Shown here: positions 7,494-14,522 of the stretch, in pieces
Position numbering within the stretch: the stretch's first letter is position 1
Layout: every line of letters starts with the position of its first letter
Source of the DNA: Colimorpha sp964483145
GTDB taxonomy: Bacteria; Bacteroidota; Bacteroidia; Bacteroidales; P3
Assembly: GCA_964483145.1 (NCBI GenBank)
Contig: CAZAAK010000045.1
Span: 1 to 20,179, forward strand
Reading direction: 5' to 3'
DNA: 20,179 nt
Made by a program: the position numbers and the translations under genes
Notes under the pieces: model-generated
The model's database searches: none
Told to the model about the DNA's origin: nothing
The model's input: the letters and a program-made list of their open reading frames with translations, nothing else

Positions 7494-8329
7494 GATTCCG
7501 TATAGCATTATTTATATCTACCTTGCTTTTGTTGGTGTCTTGCCATAGCAGTCAGGAGGTAGCTTATGTCAGCGACGCCCAGCGCGACAGCGCCCAGGCG
7601 ATTCTTGCCACCTACAACACCACCATCCACTCTGGCGACCAACTGTACATCTACGTCTACAGTCAAACTCCCGAAGCAGCTTTGCCTTTCAATCAGGAGA
7701 CGCACGCTTACGCCTTGGAGTTGTCGCAGGCCAACAACGGAGCGGTCGGCAAACATGCCAACCAAAGAGCCGAAACTTATCAGAATGTAACGGGTTACCT
7801 TGTCGGCCAAAACGGCTCAATCGTCTTCCCGATTTTGGGCGAAATGGCTGTTGCTGGCCTGACGCAGGACAGCCTTTGCCGCAAGATACAGCAGATGCTG
7901 ATCCAAGGCGGATATATCAACGACCCAGTTGTTACGGTCACCCCAATGAACTTTAGGGTGTCGGTCGTGGGGGAAGTCTGCACCCCACAGGAGCTCCATG
8001 TTACCGGCGACCGTCTCACGATTCTCGAAGCCATTGCCATGTGCGGCGACATTACTATGGACGGTCAACGGGAGAAAGTCACCGTTATGCGCGATGTTGG
8101 CGGTGTAGCAACTCCCATCGAGGTGGACTTAACCCGGAAGTCGCTGTTCGACTCCCAGGCCTATTACCTCCAGGCCAACGATATAGTTTATGTGGAGCCC
8201 ACCAAATTGAAAAAGCGTAAGGCCACGCGCAACGAGCAATGGCCACGCTACGTTACCTTTTGGGTGGCGCTAGCCTCGGCAGTGGTAAATATCAGCCGCA
8301 TCAACATCATTAGTTGGAGCAACCGTTAG
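7490..8329 (+). CDS. Wza-type polysaccharide export outer-membrane lipoprotein
   Basis: The 279-residue product belongs to the Poly_export/SLBB family, which forms the outer-membrane channel for capsule or exopolysaccharide. A lipoprotein signal ends at Cys18 (LLLLVSC). The Poly_export domain covers about 42-140 (HSGDQLYIYVYSQ; GYLVGQNGSIVFPILGEMAVAGLT; DPVVTVTP). An SLBB domain follows at about 150-225 (FRVSVVGEV...TILEAIAMCGDI). A hydrophobic C-terminal helix at about 253-272 is typical of the Bacteroidota forms. The ATG overlaps a TGA of the upstream remnant (ATGA). The usual partner, a Wzc-like chain-length kinase, and glycosyltransferase genes are missing; lipoprotein genes follow instead. 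The gene therefore looks like a leftover of a polysaccharide locus, or one that serves a locus elsewhere. Confidence 0.9.
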   Translation: MRFRIALFISTLLLLVSCHSSQEVAYVSDAQRDSAQAILATYNTTIHSGDQLYIYVYSQTPEAALPFNQETHAYALELSQANNGAVGKHANQRAETYQNVTGYLVGQNGSIVFPILGEMAVAGLTQDSLCRKIQQMLIQGGYINDPVVTVTPMNFRVSVVGEVCTPQELHVTGDRLTILEAIAMCGDITMDGQREKVTVMRDVGGVATPIEVDLTRKSLFDSQAYYLQANDIVYVEPTKLKKRKATRNEQWPRYVTFWVALASAVVNISRINIISWSNR

Positions 8330-8434
8330 TCGCACAGGCGCAACACCCCACCTCCTACAGAGATCCGAACCAAGAACACACCTACGACAAATAGGTTTTA
8401 CTCGAGATAGCAATCAGGCAAAAACGAAAATACT

Positions 8435-10180
8435 ATGAAACGTGAAAATAAAAACAGCTACAAACTATTGGCTATTGCAGCGTTAGCCATGTTATCCCTT
8501 AGTTCCTGCACAAAGGATACAGTCACCCTAAGGGCCAAAATCAGCCACTACGGCAGTAGCAAAGCCGATATTGGTGGTAGTGAAAAGGTCTATCTTGACC
8601 AGAACACCCCAAGATGGCACAATGGCGATGCGCTAAGGATCAACGAAAGCGTCGTTGCCATCAGCACGTCCGACGGCTCCAGCGCCACCATGCAAGTCCC
8701 TAGCGCTGATTCCTATAAGGCAGTGTACCCCAGCAGCATAGTTGAGGAACTAACCAACGAAGGCACTGCCAGCCTAACGCTTCCACGACTGCAAGTCTAC
8801 CGCGAGGATGACAACCAGCGCCAAATAGTATCCACGCCCATGTGCGCCGCCAGCAGCGGCACTACGCTCCACTTCAAAAATATGGGGGCACTGCTAGCCA
8901 TCAGCCTCACCAATGCCACCTCACACGAAAGCATCACCGTTGATTCTGTTTCCGTGAAATCGGTGGCATATGGCTCTACCAATGCACCCGCCACCGCCAT
9001 GTGGGGCACAGCCACCGCCACCATCTCCGCCTCGGAGCCCACCTACACCTTTACAGCACAGCCCACTGCGGGAGTCAACGACAGCGTCACCTTGGCCCGC
9101 GAAGGCAACCAAAGCCTTAACATCGTTCTCTCCAACAATACCCAAAGCCGGACGGTATATGTCTATGTCCCCGCCATCCGTAGCGATGCCAACAATCTGT
9201 TCTGCATTAGGGTATTTGCGCGCAATGGCAACGCTTGGTACACCTACTTGAAGGCCCAAACCACTTCCGGCTCAGGCAATATCGGCCGAAATCAAAAAGC
9301 CGAAGTGCCATTTGGTATGGACGGCTCCATCGAGCACAAATTTGTCATTGGTGCCATTGATGGCCTCTTTACAGTGGATAATGTCGGCTCCAAGGTATAT
9401 TTTTCGAAGGGGAATTTGCAGTACCAAAAAATTGGTACGCACTCCGCTGCCGATGGCTCTACCAAAGAGGGGACATGGAGGTTTGCCGAGAACCAATGGG
9501 ACTATATTGGCTACAACGTCAACTACCCCAATTGCGCTGCCCTAGGCTCGTGGTTCGACCTATTTGGATGGGGAACAAGTGGCTACCAAAGGGAGCCCTA
9601 CTATTTCAATGACACATCTGCCAACTACAGCAGTTCTGTTGCCGGCACAAACAACGATTGGGGTGTATACAATGCCATAAGCAATGGCGGGAACACCGCA
9701 GGCATTTGGCGCACCCTAACGGCATCCGAATGGAACTATCTACTGACTATGAGAGTGGTCAATGGTGGAACCGGTCGAGGACATAGTTACCAAGTTATGA
9801 AGGTTAATTCTGCCTGGGGAATGCTCATCTACCCCGATGGCTACACACAACAAAGCAATTATAGTATAAATTCCGTGCTAACCGCAGTCCCTAGCGGCTG
9901 CGCATTCCTTCCTTTGGCAGGACATCGCAAAGCTACACAATACGAAAACGAATATAGCCAACAGGGCTATTATTGGTCATCTACACCAATGGCTAATACT
10001 AGTAATATATCTACTAATACTAGTAATATATCTAAAAGAAGCTTCAGAGTTTATATCAATTTTAGTAGCGGTTCTAGCAATGCATCGGTAATAGCTTCGG
10101 AGGGTAGTGCTCGACATTTCGGGCTCTCCGTCCGCCTAGTCCGCGACGACCCCTATACCACACAGTCATCCAGCAACTAG
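8435..10180 (+). CDS. surface lipoprotein with fimbrillin-like N-terminal and FISUMP/lectin-like C-terminal domains (paralogue 1)
   Basis: The 581-residue product has a lipoprotein signal ending at Cys25 (LSLSSC). Residues about 30-300 resemble Bacteroidales fimbrillin-like domains (TPRWHNGDALRI; FKNMGALLAISL; VSVKSVAYGST). Residues about 302-573 are a FISUMP-like domain (SKVYFSKGNLQYQ, GTWRFAENQWDYIG, LFGWGTSGY, NAISNGGNTAGIWRTL, FLPLAGHR, YYWSS), ending in the motif SVRLVRD of C-type-lectin-fold proteins. The paralogue at 10586 shares most of this, but the tract between YYWSS and SVRLVRD (about 511-565) is different, AT-rich and contains a 21-bp tandem repeat. It is probably anchored at the surface as an adhesin or antigen. 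It probably shares the transcript from 7180-7210; the nearest -7-like box (TAGGTTTT, 8392-8399) lacks a -33. Confidence 0.8.
   Translation: MKRENKNSYKLLAIAALAMLSLSSCTKDTVTLRAKISHYGSSKADIGGSEKVYLDQNTPRWHNGDALRINESVVAISTSDGSSATMQVPSADSYKAVYPSSIVEELTNEGTASLTLPRLQVYREDDNQRQIVSTPMCAASSGTTLHFKNMGALLAISLTNATSHESITVDSVSVKSVAYGSTNAPATAMWGTATATISASEPTYTFTAQPTAGVNDSVTLAREGNQSLNIVLSNNTQSRTVYVYVPAIRSDANNLFCIRVFARNGNAWYTYLKAQTTSGSGNIGRNQKAEVPFGMDGSIEHKFVIGAIDGLFTVDNVGSKVYFSKGNLQYQKIGTHSAADGSTKEGTWRFAENQWDYIGYNVNYPNCAALGSWFDLFGWGTSGYQREPYYFNDTSANYSSSVAGTNNDWGVYNAISNGGNTAGIWRTLTASEWNYLLTMRVVNGGTGRGHSYQVMKVNSAWGMLIYPDGYTQQSNYSINSVLTAVPSGCAFLPLAGHRKATQYENEYSQQGYYWSSTPMANTSNISTNTSNISKRSFRVYINFSSGSSNASVIASEGSARHFGLSVRLVRDDPYTTQSSSN
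9993..10034 (+). repeat. 21-bp tandem repeat, two exact copies, inside paralogue 1
   Basis: CTAATACTAGTAATATATCTA occurs at 9993-10013 and, exactly, at 10014-10034. It keeps the frame and encodes two NTSNIS blocks in the variable tail of the lipoprotein. The paralogue lacks it, so it is a recent local duplication. Confidence 0.9.
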
Positions 10181-10199
10181 CATTTATGGTCATTGGCAA

Positions 10200-10226
10200 C
10201 TGCTAGAGGCGCAGTAGCAGCTTTCG
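10200..10226 (+). terminator. weak hairpin after lipoprotein paralogue 1
   Basis: CTGCTA at 10200-10205 pairs perfectly with TAGCAG at 10215-10220 around a nine-base loop. CTTTCG follows, so the T run is poor. It may attenuate transcription between the lipoprotein and the small gene at 10285. Confidence 0.3.
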
Positions 10227-10284
10227 CCCCCCTCCGAAAAAACAAACCAAAACATCATACAAAACAAATCAAAACGTTACGTAT

Positions 10285-10506
10285 ATGATAAAAAAATCTA
10301 CCCCCCCCGAAAAAAAGAATTACCTACCACCCGAGGTTATTGCGGTGTCGGTTGTGGTGGAGCAGGGCTACCAAACTAGCCGTCTAGCCCCACTTGAGTT
10401 GGAAACATGGAACGAAGCAAGCTCTAGCGGAGAAAGCTTTTGGGGCAATGCTAACACAGACGTCGGCTCTAACGAGGACTATGGCACTTTCTCCTGGGGC
10501 TGGTAA
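10285..10506 (+). CDS. small acidic protein of the Bacteroidales PPEV...VEQGY type, unknown function
   Basis: The 73-residue product has no signal peptide. A basic start (MIKKS) leads to YLPPEVIAVSVVVEQGYQTS and then an acidic, Trp- and Gly-rich tail ending FSWGW. Short proteins with the pattern PPEV-VEQGY are common beside surface lipoprotein genes in Bacteroidales, but I know of no function. It sits between the two lipoprotein paralogues, 104 bp after the first and 79 bp before the second. Its first twelve codons hold runs of seven A, eight C and seven A, so the frame could be prone to slippage. The short length and lack of a named domain keep this below certainty, but the conserved pattern argues for a real gene. 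Confidence 0.7.
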   Translation: MIKKSTPPEKKNYLPPEVIAVSVVVEQGYQTSRLAPLELETWNEASSSGESFWGNANTDVGSNEDYGTFSWGW

Positions 10507-10585
10507 GGCACTCATCTACCTCCCTCCAAAAAAACTCAACCAAGGTTATAACTAAACCTGTAAAATTGTAAACCACAAACGCATC

Positions 10586-12274
10586 ATGAAACAAAACAGC
10601 ACTCATATACTACTTGCAGCAGCAATGCTGGCCCTGTTGAGCCTCGGCTCCTGCACAAAAGACACCGTCACCCTAAGGGCAAAAATCAGCCACTACAACA
10701 GCAGCAAGGCCGAAAGCGGCGCGAAAGTTTATCTAGACGGCAACACGCCTCGGTGGAACAACGGCGACACCATAAAAATCAACGGGAACTCCGCCCTAAT
10801 CAACGTCTCCTCCGACGGACAGATAGCCTCTATCGAAGTAATTTCTGCCAGCCTCTACACGGCGGTGTACCCTGCTAGCATTGCAACAGATTTGACCAAT
10901 AGCAGCGCCGCTCAGCTAATGCTTCCGCGGCTACAAGCCTACCGCGAGGATGCAGAGAGCAACCAAATAGTAGCCACGCCCATGTGCGCCAGCAGCAGCG
11001 GCACCACGCTCACCTTCAAGAATATGGGGGCGCTATTAGCCATCAACCTCTGCAACGAGACCGATCACACGCTTACCATCGACTCGGTTTCTGTAAGGTC
11101 CGTAGCCTATGGCTCCACCAGCACGCCCGCCACCGCCATGTGGGGCGTAGCCACCGCCAACCCCTCTTCCGATGAGCCCTCCTATAGTTTTACGGCATCG
11201 CCTAGCGCGGGAGTCAACGATAGCGTCACCTTGGCCCGCGAAGGCAACCAAAGCCTCAACATCGTTCTCTCCAACAATACCCAAAGCCGGCCAGTATATG
11301 TCTACGTCCCCGCCGTCAGCACCCCAGCCAACAACCTGTTCTGCATTAGGGTATTTGCGCGCGATGGCAACGTCGGATACACCTATGTGAGGGCCCAAGT
11401 CGCTTCCGGCTCCGGCAATATCGGCCGAAGCCAAAAAGCCACGGTACCATTCGCAATGAATATTAGCTACGAACACAAATTTATTCCTGGTGCTGTGAAT
11501 GACGGCGCCTTTACTGTGAACAACAGTGGCTCCAAAGTCTATTTTTCGAAAGGTAATCTACAGTACCGGAAATCGGGGACACACTCCACTATAAACGGCG
11601 GTAGCGCAACAGGCACTTGGAGGTTTGCCGAAAACCAGTGGGATTATTTGGGGGATGTCGGCTACAGTAATATCGACGATTTGACTTGGTTCGACCTGTT
11701 TGGATGGGGAACAAGCGGATACTCCACATATTATCCCTACCTATTCACTACCAACACGAGTGACTATCCCTCTAATTCATCATCATCCATCGATTGGGGC
11801 TACTACAACGCCATAAGCAATGGCGGGAACACCGCAGGCACATGGCGCACCCTAAAAAAGAATGAATGGGACTACCTGTTGAACACACGGCAAGTCAACG
11901 GCGGAACTGGCTCAGGCTATAGTTATCAATTTATGAAAGTACATTCCGTCAGCGGCTTGCTCATCTACCCCGACGGCTACACGCAGCAAAGTAACTACAG
12001 CTCCTCTTCCAACCCGAGCACTGTCCCCGCCGGTTGCGTATTCCTCCCCGCGGCAGGCATTCGCACGGGCAACACTTATGCTTCTACTTCCGGACCCGAA
12101 GGACATTATTGGACATACACTTTTAACCCTAGGGCTACCTTCAGTTTATTGTCAGGTCCTTACTTTATTACCTTTACCTCTTCTAGACTTTCCATTGACT
12201 ATATATTCGGGAGCAGCTACGATGGTTGCTCCGTCCGCCTAGTCCGCGACAACCCCTACACATCCTCAAAGTGA
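10586..12274 (+). CDS. surface lipoprotein with fimbrillin-like and FISUMP/lectin-like domains (paralogue 2)
   Basis: The 562-residue product has a lipoprotein signal ending at Cys23 (LSLGSC), followed by CTKDTVTLRAKISHY, identical to paralogue 1. Domain order is the same: fimbrillin-like at about 30-295, FISUMP-like at about 295-560 with SKVYFSKGNLQYR, GTWRFAENQWDYLG, LFGWGTSGY, FLPAAGIR, HYWTYT and SVRLVRDN. DNA identity with paralogue 1 is very uneven. An 82-bp block (from about 11206; 9070 in paralogue 1) differs at only about two bases, yet the tract before SVRLVRD is unrelated in sequence. This mosaic suggests duplication with later gene conversion in the core and rapid change at the tail. 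The strong hairpin at 12293-12333 ends the block. Confidence 0.8.
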   Translation: MKQNSTHILLAAAMLALLSLGSCTKDTVTLRAKISHYNSSKAESGAKVYLDGNTPRWNNGDTIKINGNSALINVSSDGQIASIEVISASLYTAVYPASIATDLTNSSAAQLMLPRLQAYREDAESNQIVATPMCASSSGTTLTFKNMGALLAINLCNETDHTLTIDSVSVRSVAYGSTSTPATAMWGVATANPSSDEPSYSFTASPSAGVNDSVTLAREGNQSLNIVLSNNTQSRPVYVYVPAVSTPANNLFCIRVFARDGNVGYTYVRAQVASGSGNIGRSQKATVPFAMNISYEHKFIPGAVNDGAFTVNNSGSKVYFSKGNLQYRKSGTHSTINGGSATGTWRFAENQWDYLGDVGYSNIDDLTWFDLFGWGTSGYSTYYPYLFTTNTSDYPSNSSSSIDWGYYNAISNGGNTAGTWRTLKKNEWDYLLNTRQVNGGTGSGYSYQFMKVHSVSGLLIYPDGYTQQSNYSSSSNPSTVPAGCVFLPAAGIRTGNTYASTSGPEGHYWTYTFNPRATFSLLSGPYFITFTSSRLSIDYIFGSSYDGCSVRLVRDNPYTSSK

Positions 12275-12292
12275 AGTTCGCTCTTAACCGGT

Positions 12293-12333
12293 AAACGAAG
12301 TGGGCGGCCGAAAATCGGTCGCCCACTTCGTTT
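12293..12333. terminator. strong two-way terminator hairpin between converging genes
   Basis: Nineteen bases at 12293-12311 (AAACGAAGTGGGCGGCCGA) pair with 12315-12333 around a three-base loop, with a single G-T wobble. TTTATTT follows on the plus strand and TTTACC on the minus strand. It sits in the 78-bp gap between lipoprotein paralogue 2 and the kinase gene and can serve both. Confidence 0.88.
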
Positions 12334-12352
12334 ATTTACGCCAGTGACGACT

Positions 12353-13222
12353 TTAAAGCTTGTCGTACTCCCCTGCCAACGATTCGGCTTGGTCGAAGAA
12401 GAATGTTGCCACTTGGTTGAAGTCCATATTCAAGTCCTTGCTCAGGCCCACCCGATCCTTGAAGATGGCCACGTTGTACCACTGCAGGCACTGGAAAGAA
12501 CGGTGAAAATAAAGCCGTTGTAGTTCCTCCTGCGTGGGTTTGTGGCCCACATAGGCTTCCAGCAACGACAGCGCCTTGTCGAAGCCCGCGTTGCCATAGC
12601 AGGCAATGTCGTAGAATGGGTCGTTCATGCCGGCATACTCCCAATCAAGCACATACAACTTATCGCCGCTAATTACTAGGTTGGTCGGCTGATAGTCGCA
12701 GTGGCACGGAACGGGTTTGACATTGGAGTGCGTCTTGCACATTTCCTCTAGCCTGCCACGCAATTGCACATATTCTTTGGGGTGAGTAAAGCCCACCTGG
12801 CGGCAATAACGCTCATAGTCCGAAAGGCGGCCGAAAGCGTTGTAGTCGCCAAAATGCAAATCGCTCTCATGGATACGTTTGAGGGCCTTGACGGACAGCT
12901 CGTTGTAGGAAACCACATCGGTATCGGACATAATAGTGCCCTCCACATACTCTGCCAATTTCTCGCCCGAGATAATTTCGACATAAGAGGTGGCGTTGCT
13001 GATATCCAGCTTATTGACTTCTTGAATGTTATCCCATTCCTCAACCCTGTCGACAAACTTTTCGGCATGTTTGCCAGGCACGCGGTAGGTGTATTTTTTG
13101 CCACGGGTGGCAACGACGTAGGTGTAATTGCTCATGCCACCCTCGAGGCGTTTGACGATGGTAGCGTCCTCGGTGTGCATCAAAGCATTCACGCGGGCAA
13201 CGATATATTCTTCTACATTCAT
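12353..13222 (-). CDS. choline/ethanolamine kinase family protein (LicA/thiamine-kinase-like)
   Basis: The 289-residue product belongs to the aminoglycoside-phosphotransferase/choline-kinase superfamily, which transfers phosphate from ATP to small alcohols. A nucleotide-binding loop LEGGMSNYTYVV is at 26-37. The catalytic motif HCDYQPTN lies at 174-181 and the metal-binding DWEYAGMNDPFYDIA at 193-207; all key residues are present. Its length fits LicA-like kinases. The frame extends upstream to 13405, but that part overlaps the regulator gene and has no family resemblance, so ATG 13222 is chosen. It starts 31 bp after the stop of the ThiD/AraC gene on the same strand, suggesting an operon. 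Choline is the usual substrate of the family, but the neighbour makes thiamine or a related alcohol possible. Confidence 0.85.
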   Translation of the reverse strand: MNVEEYIVARVNALMHTEDATIVKRLEGGMSNYTYVVATRGKKYTYRVPGKHAEKFVDRVEEWDNIQEVNKLDISNATSYVEIISGEKLAEYVEGTIMSDTDVVSYNELSVKALKRIHESDLHFGDYNAFGRLSDYERYCRQVGFTHPKEYVQLRGRLEEMCKTHSNVKPVPCHCDYQPTNLVISGDKLYVLDWEYAGMNDPFYDIACYGNAGFDKALSLLEAYVGHKPTQEELQRLYFHRSFQCLQWYNVAIFKDRVGLSKDLNMDFNQVATFFFDQAESLAGEYDKL

Positions 13223-13253
13223 AGTACCATAATGTTTATTATTTCTTTTGATT

Positions 13254-14225
13254 CTAATTCTTTTGATTCTGAGGTTGGTAAGGCTCGGGCGCGCAACCAC
13301 TGCCCGAGACATCGCGGTTGCGGTACTGCGTGGGGGTAAGGCCCGTAATGCGCTTGAAAAAGTGCGTAAGATGGGCCTGAGAAGAGAAATCGAGCTGCCC
13401 GGCAATGTCCTGGAACGATAGGACTGGGCGCTGGTCGAGCAGGCTCTTGATGCGGAAAAGCAGGGTCGACTCTATTATCGACTTGGGGGTGGTGCCAGCC
13501 ATGCAGCGGGTGACCTGCGAGAGGTAGCGCGGGCTCACCCCTACCCTATCGGCATAGAAATTCACGTCGTGGCTATGCGAGCATAGCTGCTCTTGCAAGG
13601 TGAGGAACTCGCGGTAAAGCCCCTCCGCACGGCCCGACAATTCTCTGGTAGCCACATTGGCAGGTAGCATCAGCAAAGCCTTGCGGATGGCATCGTCGAG
13701 CGAGGCCTCCTGGTTGAGGAAAACTGCTATGGCAGAGCATATCTCGTTGCAACGGCCGTGGCTGTCGGCAGCTTGGATAATGCGCCCTGCCCGAAAGTGC
13801 CCGGCATCGCCCTGCCGGACCACCAAAAGGGAGCACAACGGGACCAACTCGGCCTGCACCAAAGCAATGAGCGAATCGTCCATCAGCCGCTCCCCATACG
13901 CCGAGCAAACCACTGGCGAATAGAGAATCCACCGAGGGTTGTGACGCCTGAGACTCTGCACGATGGCATATAGCGAGGCTGCATTGCGCACCATCCCTAC
14001 CTTGACCACCTGCGGGCTGGCATCGTCAACCACAGCCTCTATCTGGCGCTCGATAACCGGCGCGGGAATATCATAAAACTCCTGAATACCCAACGAATTC
14101 TGCAGCGTGATGCTGGTCACCACCGACATAGCCTTCGCCCCAAAGGAGGCTATCGTGCGGATATCGGCCTGAATGCCGGCACCTCCGGTGCTATCGGAGC
14201 CTGTGATGGTGAGGATAGGTTTCAT
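13254..14225 (-). CDS. AraC-family regulator fused to a degenerate ThiD-like (HMP kinase) domain
   Basis: The 323-residue product has two parts. Residues 1-190 match ThiD, the kinase of hydroxymethylpyrimidine in thiamine synthesis: TGSDSTGGAGIQADIRT at 8-24, SVVTSITLQNSLGIQ at 34-48, VVKVGMV at 73-79 and SPVVCSAYGERLM at 103-115. About 70 residues of the usual middle are missing. The catalytic loop HGTGCTLSAA appears as HGRCNEICSA near 156-165, so phosphorylation is unlikely. Residues 215-303 are a two-helix-turn-helix AraC domain (FYADRVGVSPRYLSQVTR; FQDIAGQLDFSSQAHLTHFFKRITGLTPTQYRN). The likely role is a transcription factor that senses a pyrimidine, thiamine-related or pyridoxal-like ligand. 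ATG 14225 begins the ThiD match; TTG 14243 is the longer option. The kinase gene 31 bp downstream is the obvious target or partner. Confidence 0.88.
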   Translation of the reverse strand: MKPILTITGSDSTGGAGIQADIRTIASFGAKAMSVVTSITLQNSLGIQEFYDIPAPVIERQIEAVVDDASPQVVKVGMVRNAASLYAIVQSLRRHNPRWILYSPVVCSAYGERLMDDSLIALVQAELVPLCSLLVVRQGDAGHFRAGRIIQAADSHGRCNEICSAIAVFLNQEASLDDAIRKALLMLPANVATRELSGRAEGLYREFLTLQEQLCSHSHDVNFYADRVGVSPRYLSQVTRCMAGTTPKSIIESTLLFRIKSLLDQRPVLSFQDIAGQLDFSSQAHLTHFFKRITGLTPTQYRNRDVSGSGCAPEPYQPQNQKN

Positions 14226-14522
14226 CGTTCGATATTTTTGCAATCCCAGCTAGCATTTGAGGATCATAGCCAAGGGCAAGTCTCTAACAAAGAAGCCTTT
14301 ATACCCAATTCCAACCCCCAAAAGCCGTTGCAAAATAACAAAGAAAAGCGGAATTGACAAAATAATGTTCCCAAAACTGTAAATATTTTCGCAAAGCTGC
14401 AAAAATGGCTTAACCCACACCTCGGCACATCATGTCCTACCCAAAGTTCGCTTTTTGCCCCCACAAACAATAAAAGCCCGCACACCTCGTTATTGGACAC
14501 AAGAAAGTAAAAATACCCTATC

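Noticed and set aside
8435..12274. Complete diversity-generating retroelement
   Set aside because: No reverse transcriptase, accessory protein or template repeat was found in the window.
13223..13405. Longer N terminus for the kinase
   Set aside because: It overlaps the AraC domain of the regulator in another frame and shows no family resemblance.
14233..14240. TATTTTTG as promoter for the CobW-type gene
   Set aside because: It has no -33 partner and lies at the start of the regulator gene, 283 bp before the CobW ATG.
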